Assembly: GCA_947498055.1 (NCBI GenBank)
Contig: CANMJA010000006.1
Span: 62,001 to 126,000, forward strand
Source of the DNA: an uncultured Tenacibaculum sp.
Lineage (GTDB): Bacteria > Bacteroidota > Bacteroidia > Flavobacteriales > Flavobacteriaceae
Length of the DNA stretch: 64,000 nucleotides
Reading direction: 5' to 3'
Shown: piece by piece, positions 25,022 through 36,184 of the stretch
How the letters are laid out: each line of letters starts with the position of its first letter
Position numbering within the stretch: the stretch's first letter is position 1
The notes under the pieces: generated by a model
What the model was told of the DNA's origin: nothing
Databases searched by the model: none
Seen by the model: the letters and a program-made list of their open reading frames with translations, nothing else
Made by a program: the position numbers and the translations under genes

Positions 25022-26266
25022 TTATCTCATTGATTTGTATAAATTTCTAAACTCTTTAGATTTTCCACTCATTTCTAAAACCTCATAAATACTCATTAAA
25101 GATTTAACTGTATCTACGGTTCTATTTAAACTATCCGCCTTTTCTAAATAAGGTAATGCTTCTCTGTAGACATCTTTTTGCTGTAAAGCTAATTTATCAT
25201 ACTTTTTAAAATTTGATAAATTTTTATTCATCTCTTCTACAATAGCCTTCTCTTTATCTAAAATAACTACAGATAAATTCATATATGCATCTGAATAATC
25301 TGGTTTTAATTCAATTGCTTTTTTATAATATTTCGTAGCATCTTCTGCTCTTCCTTGGTTAAAATTAACCACTCCTAAATTATAATATAAAGTAGGATTA
25401 TTAGGATCTAAAGAAACAGCTTCGTTCATCAATTCTCCAAATTTATCCATTTTACCTAACTCAATATACAATTGAGCTTCATTTAAAATTAAATTTAAAT
25501 CTTTTGGGTTTGCTTTTCTAGCTTCTGATAAAGCTGCAATAGCTTCGTCTGTTTTCCCTTGTTCTTTAAGAATTAAACCAATGTTTTTAATAATGGTTGC
25601 AGACTTTCCTTCTGTTGCTTTATCTACTGGCTTAAGATATTTACCAGACTTCACCATTAAATCTCTTTGTGTTTTACTTCCTAAATTCTCTTCCTTACCA
25701 CTTGCTTTATTGGTAGCTAAATACAAAGTTTCTTTACCAGTATACCCTATATCTCTTAACTCCTTGTAGTATTTTAATGCATCATCATATTTCTTAGCTT
25801 GCGTTGCACTAACCGCAGCATTGTATGCAAAGGAAGTATCTTTAGGACTTAATTTATAAGTCATATAAAAATACTTAGCTGCTTCTACAAAGTTTTTTTC
25901 TTTGTTATATAAATTAATTGCTTTTTCTGAAACAGATTGTATAATCTTATTGATTACTGGCCTTGCTTCTGAAGAGTAACGTTCTTTACCTATCTTTTTT
26001 TCAAAGTCAAATAATTGATTGAAAGAAGCAACTGCTTTTTCATAATCTTTCTTTCCAACTTCTGTTTGTCCTTTTAGAAAGTAATATTTAGACTTATACT
26101 TATCGTCTGCCTCTCCTATTGAGCTTCCTAAAGATTGTACAATAGTATATGCTCCATTAAAATCATTTTTATTAAGTGCCTTTTCTATAGACTTAAGTTC
26201 TTTTTTTTGACCAAAAGAAGCTAAAGTTAATAAACCTATAGAAAATACCAATACTTGTTTTCTCAT
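25022..26266 (-). CDS. TPR-repeat secreted protein
   Basis: A 414-residue protein with a signal peptide (about 1-19, ..LASFGQ) and tetratricopeptide repeats. Good TPR units are visible at about 67-100, 125-160, 230-260 and 275-325 (for example PTLYYNLGVVNFNQGRAEDA followed by YYKKAIEL). Such proteins are periplasmic scaffolds in flavobacteria. It lies 34 bases downstream of gyrA on the same strand and may be co-transcribed, though the functional link is unclear. No enzymatic motif. Confidence 0.85.
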   Translation of the reverse strand: MRKQVLVFSIGLLTLASFGQKKELKSIEKALNKNDFNGAYTIVQSLGSSIGEADDKYKSKYYFLKGQTEVGKKDYEKAVASFNQLFDFEKKIGKERYSSEARPVINKIIQSVSEKAINLYNKEKNFVEAAKYFYMTYKLSPKDTSFAYNAAVSATQAKKYDDALKYYKELRDIGYTGKETLYLATNKASGKEENLGSKTQRDLMVKSGKYLKPVDKATEGKSATIIKNIGLILKEQGKTDEAIAALSEARKANPKDLNLILNEAQLYIELGKMDKFGELMNEAVSLDPNNPTLYYNLGVVNFNQGRAEDATKYYKKAIELKPDYSDAYMNLSVVILDKEKAIVEEMNKNLSNFKKYDKLALQQKDVYREALPYLEKADSLNRTVDTVKSLMSIYEVLEMSGKSKEFRNLYKSMR

Positions 26267-26300
26267 TTTAGTTGTTTTTATTTTATTTTATACAGAATTC

Positions 26301-28790
26301 TTAATTTACATTAGTTTCATTTTCAATTTCCGTGCCATTTTCATCTTGGTCTTCTTCTTGCATAACTTTAGCTACAGCAGCTATACTATCATTGTTCTTA
26401 ATATTTATCAATCGAACACCTTGTGTTGCACGCCCCATCACACGCAAATCTTCAACAGCCATTCTAATAGTGATACCTGATTTATTAATAATCATTAAAT
26501 CGTTAGAATCATCTACATTTTTAATGGCTACCAAATTACCTGTTTTTTCAGATATATTCAATGTTTTAACACCTTTTCCTCCTCTATTAGTTACACGATA
26601 ATCTTCTAACTTAGATCGTTTACCATATCCTTTTTCAGAAACTACTAAAATATTACTTTCCATATCGTTTACAGAAACCATTCCTATTACTTCATCATTT
26701 TCATGTTGTAAAGTAATTCCTCTAACACCAGAAGCAGTTCTTCCCATTGGGCGTGTTTTCTCTTCTTCAAAACGAATAGATTTACCCGATTTTAATGCCA
26801 GCATCACTTGGCTATCTCCTGTAGTTAATTTAGCTTCTAGTAATTCATCTCCTTCTTTAATAGTAATTGCATTAATTCCATTTGCTCTAGGTCTAGAATA
26901 CTGCTCTAAAGGAGTTTTCTTTACTTTTCCTTTTTTAGTAGCCATGATAACATAATGACTATTAATGTAGTCTTCATCTTTTAAGCTGTCGGTAACTAAA
27001 AATGCTTTTACCTTATCATCTTGTTCTATATTGATAAGGTTTTGAATTGCTCTACCTTTTGTATTTTTACCTCCTTCAGGAATTTCATAAACACGCATCC
27101 AAAACACTTTTCCTTTTTGAGTAAAGAATAGCATATGTTGATGATTAGTACCTACAAACAAGTGCTCTAAGAAATCTTCATTACGAGTGGTTACACCTTT
27201 TTGGCCTCTACCTCCTCTATTCTGAACTTTATATTCGTCTAAGTTTGTTCTCTTCACATAACCTGCATGAGAAATAGTTACTACTACTTTTGTATCTGGT
27301 ATCATATCTTCGATACTCATATCTCCTCCTGCATACTCAATAACAGAACGACGATCATCTCCATATTTATCTCTTATATGAATTAATTCGTCTGTAATTA
27401 TTTGGTAACGTCTTGGTTCGTTTGCTAAAATATCTTTTAAATCTGTTATCGTTAACATGATAGCATCGTATTCGGCTCTTAACTTATCTTGTTCCAGACC
27501 TGTTAATTGACGTAATCGCATTTCTACGATTGCTCTTGCCTGAATTTCAGTTAATTCAAAACGTTCTATTAATTTTTCTCTTGCTTCATCTGCATTTTTA
27601 GAACCTCTAATAATAGCAATTACTTCATCTATATTATCCGAAGCAATAATTAATCCTTCTAAAATGTGTGCTCTTGCTTCTGCCTTTTTTAATTCAAATT
27701 CTGTTCTACGAACAACTACTTCGTGCCTATGTTCTACGAAATAATGAATTAATTGCTTTAAATTTAATTGCTCTGGTCTACCATTTACTAAGGCTATATT
27801 ATTTACACTAAAAGACGTTTGTAATTGCGTGTATTTAAATAATTTATTTAAAACAATATTAGGAATTGCATCGCGCTTTAATACATATACAATACGCATT
27901 CCTTTACGGTCAGACTCGTCTCTAATACTAGCAATTCCTTCTAATTTTTTATCATTAACAAGATCTGCTGTTTTTTTAATCATGTCAGCCTTGTTAACCT
28001 GATAAGGAATCTCTGTAACAATAATGCATTCACGCCCTTTCACCTCTTCAATAGTAGCTTTTGCTCGCATTACGATACGACCTCTACCTGTATGAAAAGC
28101 ATCTCTTACACCATCATATCCATATATGATTCCCCCAGTAGGAAAATCTGGCGCTTTCACATACTGCATTAACTCATCTATTTCAATATCTCTGTTTTCG
28201 ATATAGGCTATAGTTCCGTTAACTACTTCTGTTAAATTATGAGGAGCCATATTAGTTGCCATACCAACTGCAATACCAGAAGCTCCATTTACTAAAAGGT
28301 TCGGTATTCTTGTAGGTAAAACAGTAGGTTCTTTTAAAGTATCGTCAAAATTCAACTTGTGATCTACCGTTTCTTTTTCAATATCTGCTAACATATCTTC
28401 CGATATTTTTTGCATACGCACCTCAGTATAACGCATTGCCGCAGGACTATCTCCATCTACAGACCCAAAGTTTCCTTGTCCGTCTACCATCATATAACGC
28501 ACACTCCAATTCTGCGCCATTCTTACCATCGAATCATATACTGATGTATCTCCATGTGGATGATACTTACCTAATACCTCTCCAACAATTCTTGCGGATT
28601 TTTTATAGGCTCCTGTAGATTTTATACCCAATTCGTGCATTCCAAATAACACCCTCCTATGTACTGGTTTTAAACCATCTCTTACATCGGGTAAAGCTCT
28701 TGATACAATTACTGACATTGAATAATCAATGTAAGCTGATTTCATTTGCTCTTCAATATTAATTGGAATCAACTTTTCGCCATCTGCCAT
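26301..28790 (-). CDS. gyrA: DNA gyrase subunit A
   Basis: An 829-residue GyrA, the breakage-reunion subunit that introduces negative supercoils together with GyrB. The catalytic tyrosine is Tyr121 in [10 protein letters not shown]. The quinolone-determining region [17 protein letters not shown] (77-93) has Thr82 where E. coli has Ser83 and Asp86 where E. coli has Asp87. The GyrA-box equivalent reads [10 protein letters not shown], and six C-terminal beta-pinwheel blades follow with the YxxTNRGGKG pattern. It ends in an acidic tail, as usual. Length is normal. Confidence 0.97.
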   Translation of the reverse strand: MADGEKLIPINIEEQMKSAYIDYSMSVIVSRALPDVRDGLKPVHRRVLFGMHELGIKSTGAYKKSARIVGEVLGKYHPHGDTSVYDSMVRMAQNWSVRYMMVDGQGNFGSVDGDSPAAMRYTEVRMQKISEDMLADIEKETVDHKLNFDDTLKEPTVLPTRIPNLLVNGASGIAVGMATNMAPHNLTEVVNGTIAYIENRDIEIDELMQYVKAPDFPTGGIIYGYDGVRDAFHTGRGRIVMRAKATIEEVKGRECIIVTEIPYQVNKADMIKKTADLVNDKKLEGIASIRDESDRKGMRIVYVLKRDAIPNIVLNKLFKYTQLQTSFSVNNIALVNGRPEQLNLKQLIHYFVEHRHEVVVRRTEFELKKAEARAHILEGLIIASDNIDEVIAIIRGSKNADEAREKLIERFELTEIQARAIVEMRLRQLTGLEQDKLRAEYDAIMLTITDLKDILANEPRRYQIITDELIHIRDKYGDDRRSVIEYAGGDMSIEDMIPDTKVVVTISHAGYVKRTNLDEYKVQNRGGRGQKGVTTRNEDFLEHLFVGTNHQHMLFFTQKGKVFWMRVYEIPEGGKNTKGRAIQNLINIEQDDKVKAFLVTDSLKDEDYINSHYVIMATKKGKVKKTPLEQYSRPRANGINAITIKEGDELLEAKLTTGDSQVMLALKSGKSIRFEEEKTRPMGRTASGVRGITLQHENDEVIGMVSVNDMESNILVVSEKGYGKRSKLEDYRVTNRGGKGVKTLNISEKTGNLVAIKNVDDSNDLMIINKSGITIRMAVEDLRVMGRATQGVRLINIKNNDSIAAVAKVMQEEDQDENGTEIENETNVN

Positions 28791-29090
28791 ATTAATCTTT
28801 TTATAATATTAGAATTCTTTTCGTTAAAAAAGTGAATTTTAACAATTATAAAATCCACTTTCTCTGCTATCTATTAGCGTCTATATAACAATGCAAGATA
28901 TTATATTAACTAAAAATACCCAATTTTTAACCAATTATTTTCCCTTTACTTATTAACAATTAAACTAGTTTTTCAACAGTTTAAACACATGTTTACACAC
29001 TGTCTTTTTGTCTTTTTTTTTAACTGGCATATTTTTTGTAATTTTTCTTAAAAATTTCTTATTAACTTTACAACTAAAGAAAATTAATTT
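28791..29090. other. Divergent promoter region gyrA-clpC
   Basis: About 300 bases of very AT-rich DNA between two divergent housekeeping genes. On the clpC side TAACTTTA (29064-29071) with TTG at 29037-29039 is a plausible promoter with slightly long spacing. No small gene or structured RNA is apparent. Confidence 0.45.
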
Positions 29091-31646
29091 ATGGACGAAA
29101 ATTTTTCACCGGAAGTTAGAGATGTGATCACCTTTAGTAAAGAGGAGGCTTTACGATTAGGCCATGATTTTATTGGCACCGAACATCTTTTACTAGGTTT
29201 AATTAGAAAAGGAGATGGAAAAGCGATAGATATTTTAACTACTTTTGATATAGATTTAGATTTAATTCGAAAAAAATTAGAAAAATTAAACCCTACTTCT
29301 TCTAATGAATTAAACAAAAAAACAAACTTGCACTTAACAAGACAAGCAGAAAAAGCAATTAAAACTACTTTCTTAGAAGCAAAACTTTATCAAAGTAGCG
29401 CTATAGATACTGCTCATTTGTTACTTTGCATTTTACGTAACGAAAACGACCCTACAACTAAGTTACTTCAAAAATATGACGTTGACTACGATCAAGCTAA
29501 AACGATGTACAAAGAACTAAATATAGAAGACGGTGATTTACCGATAACCCCGACATCAGAAACATCTGGAGATGATTTTGCTGATGAAAAATCTGAACCT
29601 TATGGTCAACAATCACAAAGGAGTAAAACCAATAAAAAATCTAAAACTCCGGTTTTAGACAATTTTGGAAGAGACCTTACTGCTTTAGCAGAAGGAGGCA
29701 AATTAGATCCTGTGGTTGGAAGACTAAAAGAAATTGAACGTGTATCTCAAATTTTAAGTAGACGTAAAAAGAACAATCCTATGCTAATTGGTGAGCCTGG
29801 TGTGGGTAAATCTGCTATTGCAGAAGGTTTGGCTTTACGTATCGTAAATAGAAAAGTGTCTAGAATTCTTTTTGATAAGAGAATTGTTTCTTTAGATTTA
29901 GCCAGCTTAGTTGCAGGAACTAAATACAGAGGGCAGTTTGAGGAACGTATGAAAGCCTTGATGAATGAATTGGAAAAAAATGAGGATATCATTTTATTTA
30001 TCGATGAAATTCATACCATTGTTGGTGCTGGTGGTGCCACTGGTTCTTTAGACGCTTCTAACATGTTGAAACCTGCATTAGCTCGTGGTGAAATTCAATG
30101 TATAGGTGCTACAACCTTAGATGAATATAGAACTAACATTGAAAAAGATGGAGCCTTAGAGCGTCGTTTTCAAAAAGTTGTTGTAGATCCTACAAGTGTT
30201 GAAGAAACAGTACAAATTCTTCATAATATTAAAGGAAAATATGAAACGCACCATAATGTTGAGTTTACAGATGAAGCAATTGAAGCTTGTGTTAAATTAA
30301 CGAACCGTTATATGACAGATCGTTTTTTACCAGACAAAGCTATTGATGCTTTAGATGAAGCTGGTTCACGAATTCATATTACAAATATTGTAGTACCACA
30401 ACAAATTTTAGAACTAGAATCTAAATTAGAAGAAATAAGAGATCGCAAAACAAAAGCGGTTAGTGGACAAAAGTATGAGGAGGCTGCTAAGTTAAGAGAT
30501 GATGAAAAAAACATAGAAGCTGCCTTAGATTCTGCACAACAACAATGGGAGCAAGATTCTAAATTACATAGAGAAACTGTTACAGAAGAAAATGTAGCAG
30601 AAGTAGTATCTATGATGACTGGAATACCTGTAAATAGAGTTGCAGAAGCAGAAAGTAATCGTTTAGCTGAATTACCATCTTTAATTCAAGGAAAAGTAAT
30701 TGGTCAAGATAATGCTGTTACGAAAGTAGTAAAAGCTATTCAACGTAATCGTGTAGGTTTAAAAGACCCTAACAAACCTATCGGTTCTTTTATATTCTTA
30801 GGTTCTACTGGGGTTGGAAAAACACAGTTAGCAAAAGTTTTAGCTCGTGAATTATTTGACTCCGATGATTCTTTAATACGAATTGACATGAGTGAATACA
30901 TGGAGAAGTTTGCTATTTCTAGATTAATAGGAGCACCTCCTGGTTATGTTGGATACGAAGAAGGTGGTCAATTAACAGAAAAAGTTCGTCGTAAGCCTTA
31001 CTCTGTAATTCTTTTAGATGAAATTGAAAAAGCGCATCCAGATGTTTTTAACATGCTATTACAAGTATTAGATGATGGGCATATTACAGATAGTTTAGGA
31101 AGAAAAATTGATTTTAGAAATACTATCATCATTATGACTTCTAATATTGGTGCTCGAAAAGTAAAAGATTTTGGTGGTGGAGTTGGTTTTGGTACACAAT
31201 CTAAAAAAGATCAAGAAGATGCACATGCCAAAAGTATTATTGAAGGAGCTTTAAAGAAATCGTTTGCCCCTGAGTTTTTAAATCGTATTGATGACGTTAT
31301 TATCTTTAATTCATTAGAACGAGAAGATATTCACAAGATTATTGATATTGAGTTAGAAAAACTTTTAAATCGTATCTCTGATTTAGGTTACCATTTAAAA
31401 CTAACTGAAAAAGCAAAAGATTATATCGCTGATAAAGGTTTTGATAAGCAATACGGAGCTAGACCTCTTAAACGTGCTATTCAAAAATATATAGAAGATG
31501 CTTTAGCGGAAGAAATTGTAAATTCTAAATTAGATGAAGGTGATTCTATTTTTATGGATTTAGATGAAACTTCTAAAAGACTTACTATTACAATTGAAAA
31601 AGGCGACAAACCTGAAGAAACAAGAACAGAAATAAGCGATGAATAA
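29091..31646 (+). CDS. clpC: ATP-dependent Clp protease ATP-binding subunit ClpC
   Basis: An 851-residue Hsp100/Clp ATPase that unfolds substrates for ClpP. It has an N-terminal Clp_N repeat domain (about 1-145) with FSKEEALRLGHDFIGTEHLL. AAA+ module 1 follows with Walker A GEPGVGKS near 234, then a middle UVR-type coiled region (KYEEAAKLRDDEKNIEAAL near 463), then AAA+ module 2 with Walker A GSTGVGKT near 578 and a C-terminal D2-small domain. The UVR motif between the modules separates ClpC from ClpA and ClpB. Length is normal. Confidence 0.96.
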   Translation: MDENFSPEVRDVITFSKEEALRLGHDFIGTEHLLLGLIRKGDGKAIDILTTFDIDLDLIRKKLEKLNPTSSNELNKKTNLHLTRQAEKAIKTTFLEAKLYQSSAIDTAHLLLCILRNENDPTTKLLQKYDVDYDQAKTMYKELNIEDGDLPITPTSETSGDDFADEKSEPYGQQSQRSKTNKKSKTPVLDNFGRDLTALAEGGKLDPVVGRLKEIERVSQILSRRKKNNPMLIGEPGVGKSAIAEGLALRIVNRKVSRILFDKRIVSLDLASLVAGTKYRGQFEERMKALMNELEKNEDIILFIDEIHTIVGAGGATGSLDASNMLKPALARGEIQCIGATTLDEYRTNIEKDGALERRFQKVVVDPTSVEETVQILHNIKGKYETHHNVEFTDEAIEACVKLTNRYMTDRFLPDKAIDALDEAGSRIHITNIVVPQQILELESKLEEIRDRKTKAVSGQKYEEAAKLRDDEKNIEAALDSAQQQWEQDSKLHRETVTEENVAEVVSMMTGIPVNRVAEAESNRLAELPSLIQGKVIGQDNAVTKVVKAIQRNRVGLKDPNKPIGSFIFLGSTGVGKTQLAKVLARELFDSDDSLIRIDMSEYMEKFAISRLIGAPPGYVGYEEGGQLTEKVRRKPYSVILLDEIEKAHPDVFNMLLQVLDDGHITDSLGRKIDFRNTIIIMTSNIGARKVKDFGGGVGFGTQSKKDQEDAHAKSIIEGALKKSFAPEFLNRIDDVIIFNSLEREDIHKIIDIELEKLLNRISDLGYHLKLTEKAKDYIADKGFDKQYGARPLKRAIQKYIEDALAEEIVNSKLDEGDSIFMDLDETSKRLTITIEKGDKPEETRTEISDE

Positions 31647-31657
31647 TCGTTATCTTT

Positions 31658-31689
31658 AAAAAGCGGAGCATTTTAATGTTCCGCTTTTT
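31658..31689 (+). terminator. clpC terminator
   Basis: AAAAAGCGGAGCA (31658-31670) pairs with TGTTCCGCTTTTT (31677-31689), with one G-T pair and a six-base loop, followed by further T residues; eleven bases after the clpC stop. Confidence 0.88.
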
Positions 31690-31730
31690 TTTTATCTTTT
31701 ATCTAAATAAATTAAGTTTACTATTTTAAA

Positions 31731-32666
31731 ATGAAAATATTTAAAAAACCATTCCTCTTTTTTTGTAAAATAATCAGTTTTCTATTTCTTTTTATTAGCA
31801 TTTATTCTTGTATAAATGCGTATGCTTCTGAAAGCAAAACAAAAGGTAATAAAAATAGCAGAACAGTAACTAAAAAAACGAAAGAATATTGGTATGACGG
31901 TAAGGCTGAAATATCTAGTTTTCATTTAAAACAAATTAGATATGGCGAATTACACGAAGGTAAAGCTGTCTTAATTTATGTTACAGAACCATTTTCTAAA
32001 AAACACAATACTAAGGCTGATGATGAGGATTCGAGTAATATACCTGTTTTAAAACTAAATAAAACTAAAAAATTTAACACTGGAATCTATCCATATTCTA
32101 TGATGAATAGTTCTTTTTTTCCTGTAGAAGGTGAGAGCAATTCATTAAAAATAACATCCTCTATACAAGAATGGTGTGGTATGACTTTTTTAGAAATGAT
32201 AAATGAAGAAAAATTCAATTTCAATTTAAACTCTTACTTCGAAGGAGCTTCATTCAAAAATAAAAGAATTAAAAAAACATTGCTAGAAGATGATTTATGG
32301 TCTTTAATAAGATTAAACCCAGAATTATTACCTATAGGAGAGCATGAAATTATTCCTTCTCTATTTTTTTTAAACACAATGCATAAAAAACTTAAAACCT
32401 ATAAAGCTTCCATCTCATTAAAAAAATCTAACGAATTTACTAGCTATCAAATTAATTACCCTAACTTAAACAGAAAAATCGTCATTCATTTCACTTCTGA
32501 ATTTCCTAATACTATAAATGGCTGGAGTGAAACGTATTTTAGTGGCTATGGAGCCAATAAAAAAATGCTTACCACAGAAGCTAAACTTATAAAAAGTTTA
32601 AAAACGGACTATTGGAATAAAAACAGTAATAAAGATAAACATTGGAGAAAAAAATTAGGTTTATAA
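31731..32666 (+). CDS. Conserved flavobacterial lipoprotein
   Basis: A 311-residue protein with a hydrophobic leader and a lipobox-like SIYSC (Cys near 27), so probably a lipoprotein. The mature domain is conserved in flavobacteria as I remember it, with KEYWYDGKAEISSFHLKQIR, then RYGELHEGKAVLIYVTEPF, then IPVLKLNKTKKFNTGIYPYS, then the SIQEWCG segment. Relatives are sometimes labelled septum formation inhibitor Maf in databases. The sequence has none of the Maf nucleotide-pyrophosphatase motifs, so that label would be wrong. Function unknown. It is a single gene between clpC and two glycosyltransferases. Confidence 0.75.
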   Translation: MKIFKKPFLFFCKIISFLFLFISIYSCINAYASESKTKGNKNSRTVTKKTKEYWYDGKAEISSFHLKQIRYGELHEGKAVLIYVTEPFSKKHNTKADDEDSSNIPVLKLNKTKKFNTGIYPYSMMNSSFFPVEGESNSLKITSSIQEWCGMTFLEMINEEKFNFNLNSYFEGASFKNKRIKKTLLEDDLWSLIRLNPELLPIGEHEIIPSLFFLNTMHKKLKTYKASISLKKSNEFTSYQINYPNLNRKIVIHFTSEFPNTINGWSETYFSGYGANKKMLTTEAKLIKSLKTDYWNKNSNKDKHWRKKLGL

Positions 32667-32714
32667 AACATATCATTTAACCTATAACATAATTTTTAAT
32701 ACTAGTTATTTTTT

Positions 32715-32722
32715 TAGATTTG
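32715..32722 (+). promoter_or_regulatory. Candidate -7 element before the GT39 pair
   Basis: TAGATTTG fits TAnnTTTG exactly, five bases before the ATG at 32728. The very short leader would make the message almost leaderless. Confidence 0.4.
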
Positions 32723-32727
32723 CATCG

Positions 32728-34386
32728 ATGAAAAAAATTACAGATTCTAAATATTTACTTCCTTTTTTTTTAATAATATTATTTATTGTTAATTTAATTC
32801 AAGGTTTTACTACGGAATTAATTGCAGACGAAGCTTACTATTGGACGTATAGTAATGAGTTAGATTGGGGGTATTTTGATCACCCTCCGATGGTAGCAAT
32901 TTGGATAACAATTTCTAAATTCTTCTTTTCTGAAGGAGAACTTAGTGTTCGCTTTTTTTCGTCTATAACACTATCTTTAAGCTTTTATGTTATTTGGCTA
33001 ACGATTACAAATCCTAAAAAACATTCATACACCTGGTGGTTTATTTTAATTATTCTTTCAACTGCTCTTTTTAATGCTTACGGTTTTATTACTGTACCAG
33101 ATACTCCTTTAATGCTATTTACTAGTTTCTTTTTATTAGGATATCGAAAATACACTAGTAATAAATCTTTTTTAAGTTACTTTATTTTAGCTTTATCTAT
33201 GACAGGAATGTTATATAGTAAATACCAAAGTGTCTTAATTATTTTATTTGTATTAATTTCTAATTTAAAGGTATTAAAGGATGGAAAAATATGGCTTACC
33301 ACTTTAACTACTTTATTATTATACAGTCCTCATTTATATTGGCAATTTATTAACGATTTTCCTTCTTTTAAATATCATCTTTTTGAAAGAAAAGAGAGTA
33401 CGGTATACAGGTTTAGAGACACTTATATGCACTTAGTTAACATGATTGCTATTATTGGCTTTACTTTCCCTATTGTTTACAAATCTTTGTTCAATAACTT
33501 AAAAACAAAAGATACTTTTCAAAAAGCTTTAAATTTTTTAACCATAGGTTTTATTGTTTTTTTCTTTATCACAACTTTTAAAGGACATGCACAAGCTCAG
33601 TGGATAGTTCCAATATCTATTCCATTAATAATTATCACTTTCAATTTTTTAATTGAAAATAAAAAAAGTTTAAAAACTTTTAAAATATTAGCATGTATCT
33701 CTATTTTCATTCTTACTTTTTTAAGACTTGCAATGGCTAACGAAGGCATCTTACCTAAACAATTTGAAATGCACGGTAATAAGAAATGGGTATCAAATTT
33801 ACATGCGAAAATAAAAGAGGAAACTCCTCTATTTTTAAATTCATACCAAAACACTTCTTTATATTGGTTTTATTCTGGAAAAAGACCTTTTCAATATAAC
33901 TCTTGGAGCAGTAGAAAAAATCAGTATGATCTTTATTCTTTTAATCAAAATATTACCATAGATAATCCAGTAATTATCGAATCAAGAAATTATGGTTTTT
34001 CATCTGATTCTTTGGTTAGAAAAAACAATGACAAACTTTATTTAAACAAAATAAAGCAACGCTATACAAAAATGCAAAATCTCTCATTTAGTATAACTCC
34101 AATTCCATTAGTACTAAAAGAGAATAGTAAAAATTCTATATCTGTTCGTATTAATAACCCATATGCAAATATTAAAGAAAGTGATTTATTCCTTTCTGTT
34201 ATATTAAAATTTGGAAGACGTGTTAAAATAATTCCTGCAACTTATAAATTAGGAAAGATTACTTTTTTTATTCCTAAATTAAATGATTTTGCTCCATCAC
34301 TTATACAAATCATTGGAACTTTACATAACACTACTAAATCTATTAAGCTGAGTAAAGCTGAAAAATGCACTATTTTAAATGAATAA
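32728..34386 (+). CDS. GT39-family membrane glycosyltransferase
   Basis: A 552-residue polytopic protein of the PMT/ArnT (GT39) type. The early acidic signature ADEAYYWTYSNELDWGYFDH (near 32-51) is the expected catalytic Asp-Glu loop after the first span. About ten to eleven hydrophobic spans follow to residue 345, then a periplasmic C-terminal domain. The family uses polyprenyl-phosphate sugars as donors and transfers to protein, lipid or polysaccharide acceptors at the outer face of the inner membrane. Its 3' end overlaps the next GT39 gene by eight bases, so the two form a unit. Confidence 0.88.
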   Translation: MKKITDSKYLLPFFLIILFIVNLIQGFTTELIADEAYYWTYSNELDWGYFDHPPMVAIWITISKFFFSEGELSVRFFSSITLSLSFYVIWLTITNPKKHSYTWWFILIILSTALFNAYGFITVPDTPLMLFTSFFLLGYRKYTSNKSFLSYFILALSMTGMLYSKYQSVLIILFVLISNLKVLKDGKIWLTTLTTLLLYSPHLYWQFINDFPSFKYHLFERKESTVYRFRDTYMHLVNMIAIIGFTFPIVYKSLFNNLKTKDTFQKALNFLTIGFIVFFFITTFKGHAQAQWIVPISIPLIIITFNFLIENKKSLKTFKILACISIFILTFLRLAMANEGILPKQFEMHGNKKWVSNLHAKIKEETPLFLNSYQNTSLYWFYSGKRPFQYNSWSSRKNQYDLYSFNQNITIDNPVIIESRNYGFSSDSLVRKNNDKLYLNKIKQRYTKMQNLSFSITPIPLVLKENSKNSISVRINNPYANIKESDLFLSVILKFGRRVKIIPATYKLGKITFFIPKLNDFAPSLIQIIGTLHNTTKSIKLSKAEKCTILNE

Positions 34387-36028
34387 AAAAATTACTTTTT
34401 TAACCCTTATTATTCTAATTAGTATAATAACTATTATTGGGGTACCTTTAAGCTTAATGCCACCAGATGCTGCTTTGTATGCTACAATTAGTAAACATAT
34501 GCATCTTAATAATGATTTTATAAATTTATATTCTTTAGGTAATGATTGGCTAGACAAACCACATTTACCTTTTTGGTTAACAGCATTGTCTTTTAAAGTT
34601 TTCGGTATTTCAAATTTTTCTTACAAAATTCCGGGTGTTCTTATTTTCTTTATGGGAATTTGGGCAACTTTTAAATTTACTAAAGAGACTTACAATAAAG
34701 AAACCGCTCTTATTGCCTCTATTATCTTGTCGACCTCTCTACACAGCGTAATCTCTAATTTTGATGTAAGAGCAGAAGCTTATTTAACAGGATTTATTAT
34801 TATTAGCCTGTATTGGTTATATAAATACATTACACTAAGAAAGTTTAGTTACTTAATTATTGGGTGCTTCTTTTGTTCTCTTGCCGTTATGACTAAGGGG
34901 ATTTTTGGTTTAATTCCTATTATAGCAGCTATTGGTGGTCATTTTATTGTAAAAAAAGAATGGAAAGAGATTATAAACCCTATGTGGATTATAGCTTTTT
35001 TATTGATTGCTATTTTTATTATTCCTGAAATTTACGCCTTATATCTACAATTTGACGCACATCCAGAGAAGATTATCTTCGGAAGAAAAAATGTTTCAGG
35101 GATAAAGTTTTTTTTATGGGATAGTCAATTTGGTCGTTTTTTCAATACAGGACCTATACAAAAAGCTGGTGGTGATATTTTCTTCTTTTTACATACCATA
35201 ATTTGGGCTTTCTTACCTTGGTCTTTACTCTTTTACATTGCTACCTTTTTCAAAATTAAAAGAAATGTAAAAAAAGTGCAACAAAAAGAGGAATTCTATA
35301 GCATATTTGCGGCTTTAACTAGTATTCTAATATTCTCTTTAAGTAAATTTCAATTAGCCCATTACACCAATATCATTTTTCCTTTTATGGCTATAATTAC
35401 AGCTGATTTTATTGTGAAATTAAAAGATAAATATGTGTATTTTAAAAAAGCTTATTCAATAATTCAATGGTTTTTAATAGGTATATCTATCCTAATAATT
35501 CCTCTACTATACTTTATAATGGTTCCTAGTTTTAACTTTGTATTTTTATTAATTTTTATACTTTGTATTTTAGCTATTATAATAGTGGTAAAAAATAAGC
35601 TACATCCTATTAATCGACTATTTTATTACTCTGCTATTTCTTTTTGTTTTTTATATGCTTTTATGTTTACTCATTTTTACCCTACCCTATTTAAATATCA
35701 AGGAGGAGTTCATGCCGCAAAATTTATTAATAAAAACTTAAGCAATGAACAAATTTATTTAATAGATAATAATGGACATAATTTTGGCTTCGAATTTTAT
35801 TTAAATTCTTCTGTAAAAAGAATTTCTAATAAAAACTTATCTAATAAAACTAACTACATCTTTTATGTCAACAATAAAGAACTAGATTTTTTAGATCAGG
35901 AATCCATTAGATACAAGATTATTAAAACCTTTAACTCTTATAAAATAACAAGATTAAAAGGGAAATTTGTAAACAAAAAAACAAGATCAAAAACATTAAA
36001 AAAAGTGCATTTGGTAAGGTTACTATAA
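34379..36028 (+). CDS. GT39-family membrane glycosyltransferase
   Basis: A 549-residue polytopic protein related to the preceding gene, with the acidic loop PPDAALYATISKHMHLNND (about 30-48) after the first span. It also shows WLDKPHLPFWLTALSFKVFG, the classical ArnT/PMT early motif with the Asp-Lys-Pro-His block, and 11 or so membrane spans. Same predicted chemistry as the previous gene; acceptor unknown. The start lies within the end of the upstream gene. It is followed by a strong bidirectional terminator. Confidence 0.9.
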   Translation: MNKKITFLTLIILISIITIIGVPLSLMPPDAALYATISKHMHLNNDFINLYSLGNDWLDKPHLPFWLTALSFKVFGISNFSYKIPGVLIFFMGIWATFKFTKETYNKETALIASIILSTSLHSVISNFDVRAEAYLTGFIIISLYWLYKYITLRKFSYLIIGCFFCSLAVMTKGIFGLIPIIAAIGGHFIVKKEWKEIINPMWIIAFLLIAIFIIPEIYALYLQFDAHPEKIIFGRKNVSGIKFFLWDSQFGRFFNTGPIQKAGGDIFFFLHTIIWAFLPWSLLFYIATFFKIKRNVKKVQQKEEFYSIFAALTSILIFSLSKFQLAHYTNIIFPFMAIITADFIVKLKDKYVYFKKAYSIIQWFLIGISILIIPLLYFIMVPSFNFVFLLIFILCILAIIIVVKNKLHPINRLFYYSAISFCFLYAFMFTHFYPTLFKYQGGVHAAKFINKNLSNEQIYLIDNNGHNFGFEFYLNSSVKRISNKNLSNKTNYIFYVNNKELDFLDQESIRYKIIKTFNSYKITRLKGKFVNKKTRSKTLKKVHLVRLL

Positions 36029-36046
36029 ATTCAAACTATTTTTTCA

Positions 36047-36098
36047 CTAAAAAAGTAAAGGGAGTAATGCGATCACATTACTCCCTTTACTTTTTTAG
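36047..36098. terminator. Strong bidirectional terminator
   Basis: A perfect 23-base-pair stem (arms 36047-36069 and 36076-36098) with a six-base loop CGATCA, placed between convergent genes. Confidence 0.93.
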
Positions 36099-36184
36099 TT
36101 ACTTGATAAAATTCAATCAAAAATTTACATCTTTGGTCATCAATGACAAGCTATTATCTTTCTAAGATTATACACATCATCAGC

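Noticed and set aside
31731..32666. Label Maf/septum formation inhibitor
   Set aside because: The sequence has a lipoprotein signal and none of the Maf nucleotide-binding motifs.
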